From Oscillospiraceae bacterium (GTDB taxonomy: Bacteria; Bacillota; Clostridia; Saccharofermentanales; Saccharofermentanaceae): 64,000 bases of DNA. Position 1 is the stretch's first letter, and every line of letters begins with the position of its first letter. The position numbers and the translations under genes are program-made. The notes beneath the pieces were generated by a model. That model did no database searches. It worked only from the letters and a program-made list of their open reading frames with translations, and was not told where the DNA came from. Below are positions 59,923-64,000 of this stretch, in pieces. The stretch is taken from the NCBI GenBank assembly GCA_902775565.1, contig CACYMP010000010.1, forward strand, positions 1 to 64,000. The letters are read 5' to 3'.

Positions 59923-61659
59923 TCACATCTTCTCCACTACACCGATACCGAGGAGAGCCAGACCTGACTTGATAACGCTGCAGACCGCGTCACAGAGGGC
60001 AAGCCTTGCCTTCTTGAGCTCGTCAGTCTCGGCATTCAGGATCCTCGAATTGTTGTAGAACCTGTTGAAATTACGCGCGATGAGCGCTATCTGACGTGAG
60101 ATGATGAAAGGCTCATAGCTCTCGGCAGCTCTTTCGACAGCACCGGAGAAATCGGAAAGGCTCCTGATAACGGCATATTCCTCGTCACCTGTAAGGCAGG
60201 AAAGCTCTTCGCCCTCCGAAGGAGCAAGACCTTCTCCTGCTGCCTTTCTCAGGATGGAACGTGTTCTCGCATACGTGTAGATGAGGTAAGGCGCGGTATC
60301 GCCTTCAAAATCGAGCATGTCATCCCAGTCAAAGAGGATGTCCTTCTCGCGGCCTGCCTTGAGATATGTGTACTTGACCGCGCCGATACCGACGATCTCC
60401 GAGATCTTGGCGATCTCTTCTTCCGTCATGTCTCCGCCTCTTTCCTGGGCATTCTTCCTGATGATCTCAGCAGTCTTCTCAACTGTCCTTTCAAGGAGCT
60501 CGTCAAGCTTTATGATGTTGCCTTCACGTGTAGAGAAAGCGCTTCCGTCCTTGAACTTTAACAGTCCGAATCCGACATGGATGCAGTTATCTGCCCAGTC
60601 AAACCCTGCCTTCTTCAGCACGCCGAAGACCTGTCTGAAGTGGAGCTGCTGCGGAAGTCCTACGACATAGATGTTCCTGTAGAAATCATACTCATCGTGT
60701 CTGTAGATCGCTGCGGCAAGGTCTCTTGAAGCATAGATCGTTGTTCCGTCGCTCTTGAGGATCATGCAAGGAGGCATTCCCTCTTCATCGAACTTGACGA
60801 CCTGGGCTCCTTCGCTCTCCTCTAAGAGTCCCTTGTCCCTGAGCAGATCTACGACTGCCGGGATCCTCGAAGAATAGAAGGACTCACCGTTGTAGTTGTC
60901 GAACTTCACTCCGAGCCTGCTGTATGTCTTCTCAAATACCTCAAGGCTCAAGTCCCTGAACATCTTCCAGAGGGCCACTTCCTCTTCATTGCCTTCCTCG
61001 AGCTTTCTGAAGTTGTCTCTTGCGGTATCTTCGAGAGTCTCATCGTTCTTGGCTTCCTGATGGAACTTTACATAGATCCTGGTAAGCTCTTCGATCGCGT
61101 CCTTCTCCATCGCCTTCTCATCGCCCCAGAGTCTCCAGGCAGTGATGAGCTTGCCGAACTGCGTGCCGTAATCGCCCAGGTGATTGAACCTGATGACGTT
61201 ATAGCCGAGCTTTGTGTAAATATTCGAGATTGAATCGCCTAAGATCGTCGTGAAAGCGTGTCCTACATGGAAAGGCTTTGCTATATTGGGCGAAGAGAAT
61301 TCAACGATGACGTTCTTGCCCTCGCCGAGTTTTTCGGTGCCGAATGTGTCGCCTGCCCCGCGGATCTCGGTAATAAGCTCTTTAGCAAGCACTTTGCGGT
61401 CGAGCTTGAAATTGAGATAAGGGCCGACTGCGGCTGCCTTGAGCTCTTCTTTTGCTCCATTTGTTATCGCCTCATTGGCTGCAAGCTCGGTCGCGATGAG
61501 CGGCGGGGCCTTATGCAGAGTCTTAGCGAGCGTAAAGCACGGGAACGCGAAATCTCCCATATCAAGCCTGGGCGGGATCTCGATAAGCTCGAAAACCTTG
61601 TCTTTCTCAAGTCCGGTAACAGCAGAGATATTGCCGGCGATCAGTTCCTTGTAGTCCAT
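59923..61659 (-). CDS. argS: Arginyl-tRNA synthetase
   Basis: This 578-residue class I synthetase charges tRNA-Arg. It has the N-terminal Add1 domain, the HIGH-type HVGH in NIAKPFHVGHAF, the KMSKS-equivalent STREGNI, and the C-terminal DALR anticodon-binding region (IALIARNFNRFYNNSRIL). Length is normal. It heads a close-packed series argS, M3 peptidase, rsmF, rdgB. No T-box leader is seen in the 120-base upstream spacer. Confidence 0.96.
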   Translation of the reverse strand: MDYKELIAGNISAVTGLEKDKVFELIEIPPRLDMGDFAFPCFTLAKTLHKAPPLIATELAANEAITNGAKEELKAAAVGPYLNFKLDRKVLAKELITEIRGAGDTFGTEKLGEGKNVIVEFSSPNIAKPFHVGHAFTTILGDSISNIYTKLGYNVIRFNHLGDYGTQFGKLITAWRLWGDEKAMEKDAIEELTRIYVKFHQEAKNDETLEDTARDNFRKLEEGNEEEVALWKMFRDLSLEVFEKTYSRLGVKFDNYNGESFYSSRIPAVVDLLRDKGLLEESEGAQVVKFDEEGMPPCMILKSDGTTIYASRDLAAAIYRHDEYDFYRNIYVVGLPQQLHFRQVFGVLKKAGFDWADNCIHVGFGLLKFKDGSAFSTREGNIIKLDELLERTVEKTAEIIRKNAQERGGDMTEEEIAKISEIVGIGAVKYTYLKAGREKDILFDWDDMLDFEGDTAPYLIYTYARTRSILRKAAGEGLAPSEGEELSCLTGDEEYAVIRSLSDFSGAVERAAESYEPFIISRQIALIARNFNRFYNNSRILNAETDELKKARLALCDAVCSVIKSGLALLGIGVVEKM

Positions 61660-61713
61660 AAACCAACACCAATCCTAATATTATTTATTTAATGGCAGTT
61701 ATCTTATCACATT

Positions 61714-61742
61714 TTGCCGTTTTCGACATTATGGAGTATACT
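61714..61742 (+). promoter_or_regulatory. Promoter of the mraY-like gene
   Basis: TTGCCG (61714-61719), a 17-base spacer and TATACT (61737-61742), about 41 bases ahead of the start. Confidence 0.65.
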
Positions 61743-61783
61743 TAACAAACTCAACAAACGAACACTTAAGGTCATTATTTCTG

Positions 61784-62767
61784 ATGGATTTAATATACAG
61801 AGTCGCGGGAGGCAGCATTGCCGCGTTTTTGATCACCGTACTGCTGCTGAAGTTCCTCCCCGGCGAGAAGTTCCTTTTGGGACACGACCGCGGGCGTAAG
61901 TATGCCCAGGGATCGGCAGTCAATATCGGCAAGCCTACCGGAGTAGGCTTCTATTTCACCATGGTATTCGCGATAGCTTCGGGAATAGCCTGTTATTTCG
62001 AACCGAGCTTCATCATGGTCCTTTTAGCTGTTATAGCCTCCATGATGACCGGATTCCTCGATGACAGGTCAAAGAACGCATGGGATGAATACATAAAAGG
62101 TCTTCTCGACTTCATAATGTCTCTTACAGGCGCTTTTCTCTGCGTCTGGTTCTACGGAAACGATTTCACCATCGCCCTCACCGGCACAAAGATCATCATC
62201 CATCCCGCAATAGCTTACGTTCTGGCGGTAATCCTTTTCGTTGTGTCGATAAACGCGACGAACGCTACGGACGGCATAGACGGTCTGTCGGGTTCATTAT
62301 CGATCTTAAGCATTGCGACGCTCTTCGTTCTGAGCGCCGTCAACACTTCCTTTGCGGCTCTCGACAGGAACGGACTTATCTCCGGACTCATCATGATCAG
62401 CGTTCTTGCCGCCTATCTTATCTTCAACTTCAATCCGAGCAAGATGCTCATGGGCGACGCAGGATCGCGTGCTTTAGGCTTTTTCATTGCCTTCTACGCC
62501 ATCTACCTCAAGATCCCATTCGCTTATCTCATCGTAGGTCTCCCGTTCTTATGTGACGGCGGCATCTCGATCTTCAAGATAACCGTCGGAAGACTTACCA
62601 GGAAAAAGATAATCCCTTTCAAGAACATCACTACCCCGCTTCACGACGAGCTGCGCAAGAACCGCGGCTTCAAAGTTAAGAAAGTCTGGGCAGTACTTGT
62701 ATGCTCCGCTCTCATCCTTGACATCGTATACATCGGTGTCACGATGATCATTCACGCCGTAAGATAA
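61784..62767 (+). CDS. mraY: MraY-like phospho-N-acetylmuramoyl-pentapeptide transferase family protein
   Basis: This 327-residue membrane protein with about 10 spans belongs to the polyprenyl-phosphate glycosyltransferase family. The first Asp-pair motif is in GFLDDRSK, the second block is NATDGIDGLSG, the third is LMGDAGSRALGF. The HHH-type motif of standard MraY (PIHHHFE) is replaced by PLHDELRKNRG. Function could be lipid I synthesis or a related phosphosugar transfer. It lies alone between argS and a beta-lactamase-like gene, away from a division and wall cluster, so a second MraY elsewhere would be informative. Confidence 0.8.
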   Translation: MDLIYRVAGGSIAAFLITVLLLKFLPGEKFLLGHDRGRKYAQGSAVNIGKPTGVGFYFTMVFAIASGIACYFEPSFIMVLLAVIASMMTGFLDDRSKNAWDEYIKGLLDFIMSLTGAFLCVWFYGNDFTIALTGTKIIIHPAIAYVLAVILFVVSINATNATDGIDGLSGSLSILSIATLFVLSAVNTSFAALDRNGLISGLIMISVLAAYLIFNFNPSKMLMGDAGSRALGFFIAFYAIYLKIPFAYLIVGLPFLCDGGISIFKITVGRLTRKKIIPFKNITTPLHDELRKNRGFKVKKVWAVLVCSALILDIVYIGVTMIIHAVR

Positions 62768-62772
62768 GAGCC

Positions 62773-63975
62773 TTATTTTACTCCGAGATAGATAAGCACA
62801 TTTTGTATTACGGCTCCGGCAGGCTTTGCGTCCGCATATGTCGAATGAAGCTGTATCAGATAGACATTGCCGAACTTCCCGCTCTTGCAGTAAGTATTCT
62901 CCGCGTGATACAAAGGCGTTCCGCCGCTGTGGTAATAAGCATTGTTCCTTCCGGCAATTTCCATCCAGCCGCAGGCATATCCAAACTCGAAGTGAAGCAT
63001 CTGAGAAAGAGATTCATCCCTGATTAGTTTTCCTCCTATCAAGGCCCTGTCAAAAGCCAGAAGATCCGCCGCGCAGGAATGTATGTCGCCGTTGCCCTGG
63101 GAAGAGACCGTACCCAAATAAAGGTCATCAAAAAGCTTATCAAGTTCAAACGGAGTCGATGCATTCGGGTAAGTCGTTTCGGGAACGCTGGTAAGTCCGC
63201 CGTGTTCCATGGATGTCGTGTGGTTCATATTGCACACATTGAAGATATGCTTTTTTAAGTAATCCCGGTATTTCATCCCGGAAACCTTTTCGACGATCTT
63301 TGCCAGAAGAAAATAGCCCGCATTGCTGTACTGGTATTTAGTACCGGGTTCATAATCAAGATCGGCCTTGAAGAATTCCTCCATCATTTCCTCTTCGGAA
63401 AAACCGTCTGCAAACCAGTACTTCCTGAACTTCTCGATCTCCTCTTTGCCAACAGTCTCAGGAGTTTTAAGGTCTGTATCCATCAGTTCCCTTCTGATCC
63501 CCGACTGCATGTGAAGGAGCTGATATACCGTAATCTCACTGCCGTGAGCATATTCCGGGAAGAACTTATCGATCGTATCGTTCAGGGAAAGCCTGCCCTT
63601 TTCTATCAGCTGGAAAACGGCCGTCGCGGTAAACACCTTCGTAAGAGAACCTATCTCGTAAGTCGTGTATGCATTTACGGGAGTTTTTCCGTCAGTCTCC
63701 CTGGAATTCACGCCGCCGATGAAAATGACATCGTCATCAGTCGCAAGGATATATGTTCCCCTGATCTCGGGAGAGTCAGAGCAGCCCTTGCGCATTATTT
63801 CGACAAGACCTTTGTATTCTTCCTTTTCGCTGTACCAAAAGTTGGAAGTCTCATCGTATACAAGGCCTTCGCTTATGTCTTTGGGACCGGAGCATGATGA
63901 AATGACGCTGAGCAAAAAGGCGGCAACAAGGATTACCGCAGCAAAAGATGATATCCGTTTCTTACGGAAAAACAT
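62773..63975 (-). CDS. Serine beta-lactamase-fold lipoprotein
   Basis: This 400-residue exported lipoprotein has a signal with lipobox ISSC (Cys near 28). It belongs to the penicillin-binding/class C beta-lactamase fold: SXXK in EIGSLTKVF (near residue 95), YSN in YQYSNAGYF, and HSGG in YYHSGGTP. The family covers DD-peptidases, esterases and beta-lactamases, and the substrate is open. It is convergent with the mraY-like gene (5 bases apart). A preceding gene end (63977-64000) is coupled to it as TGATATG-type spacing. Confidence 0.87.
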   Translation of the reverse strand: MFFRKKRISSFAAVILVAAFLLSVISSCSGPKDISEGLVYDETSNFWYSEKEEYKGLVEIMRKGCSDSPEIRGTYILATDDDVIFIGGVNSRETDGKTPVNAYTTYEIGSLTKVFTATAVFQLIEKGRLSLNDTIDKFFPEYAHGSEITVYQLLHMQSGIRRELMDTDLKTPETVGKEEIEKFRKYWFADGFSEEEMMEEFFKADLDYEPGTKYQYSNAGYFLLAKIVEKVSGMKYRDYLKKHIFNVCNMNHTTSMEHGGLTSVPETTYPNASTPFELDKLFDDLYLGTVSSQGNGDIHSCAADLLAFDRALIGGKLIRDESLSQMLHFEFGYACGWMEIAGRNNAYYHSGGTPLYHAENTYCKSGKFGNVYLIQLHSTYADAKPAGAVIQNVLIYLGVK

Positions 63976-63976
63976 A

Positions 63977-64000
63977 TCAGATCTTTCTCATCAGCTCTTC
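63977..64000 (-). CDS. C-terminal end of a gene cut by the window edge
   Basis: The last seven codons read EELMRKI and then a TGA at 63979-63977, one base ahead of the lipoprotein start at 63975. The frame and spacing match the other coupled genes here, but the protein cannot be identified. Confidence 0.4.
   Translation of the reverse strand, partial: EELMRKI

Overview
The window is a stretch of core chromosome from an anaerobic Clostridia-type Bacillota. The evidence is a pyrophosphate-dependent phosphofructokinase together with a membrane pyrophosphatase, an acyl-carrier/rnc/smc/ftsY order, clostridial hydrophobic W (ChW) surface repeats, a PurO-type IMP cyclohydrolase with a stand-alone AICAR formyltransferase, a NadD-YqeK fusion, a GAAC-N4-GTTC LexA box at recA, and strong AGGAGG ribosome-binding sites with several TTG and GTG starts. 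Family or genus cannot be fixed from the sequence alone. No phage, insertion sequence, integrase or CRISPR array is visible. Gene density is very high, no gene-free stretch exceeds 300 bases, and most genes run on the minus strand.

Layout: 0-5.1 kb carries a broken PPi-phosphofructokinase at the window edge (with a 99-bp repeat that suggests an assembly fault), a NUDIX hydrolase, a flavin reductase-like protein, an acetyltransferase-methyltransferase fusion and a substrate-binding-like lipoprotein. 5.2-7.6 kb has tRNA-Thr and a ChW/NlpC-P60 wall protein. 7.9-13.6 kb is a purine operon (capA-like, purE, purF, purN, purO, purH C-terminal type). 13.7-21.4 kb holds pnp, an SGNH hydrolase, nadE, rpsO and hppA. 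21.5-29.2 kb holds ftsY, smc, rnc, acpP, pgsA and rimO. 29.4-31.0 kb has two plus-strand genes of less certain role. 31.0-39.8 kb holds recX, recA, murJ, cinA-type amidase, ftsK, an ADP-ribose-type NUDIX hydrolase, rnhA and proC. 39.9-43.3 kb has tRNA-Trp, an acidic membrane protein, an SDR reductase and citrate synthase. 43.4-48.8 kb has small unknowns, two related secreted SGNH hydrolases and a membrane HD-GYP protein. 49.0-64.0 kb has birA, comEA, rsfS, nadD-yqeK, purD, hom/pheB, rdgB, an rRNA methyltransferase, an M3 peptidase, argS, a mraY-like gene and a beta-lactamase-fold lipoprotein.

How the genes fit together: PPi appears to be used as an energy currency (PPi-phosphofructokinase and membrane PPase). 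Purine synthesis is partly clustered (E, F, N, O, H) and partly remote (purD at 53 kb). recA, recX, cinA-type, comEA and ftsK make up a scattered DNA-repair, uptake and segregation set. Several secreted proteins share ChW and wall-binding-like modules.

The observations most worth following are: (1) a PurF whose glutaminase active site is lost (Cys nucleophile, Arg and Asn-Gly motifs) while its phosphoribosyltransferase half is intact; (2) 10-bp phased CCGACAAA repeats found upstream of both recA and comEA; (3) a membrane pyrophosphatase with an altered DX7KXE motif; (4) a 15-bp-stem hairpin just ahead of the RNase III gene; and (5) a cluster of six TCTAAGT boxes near 7.7-7.8 kb.
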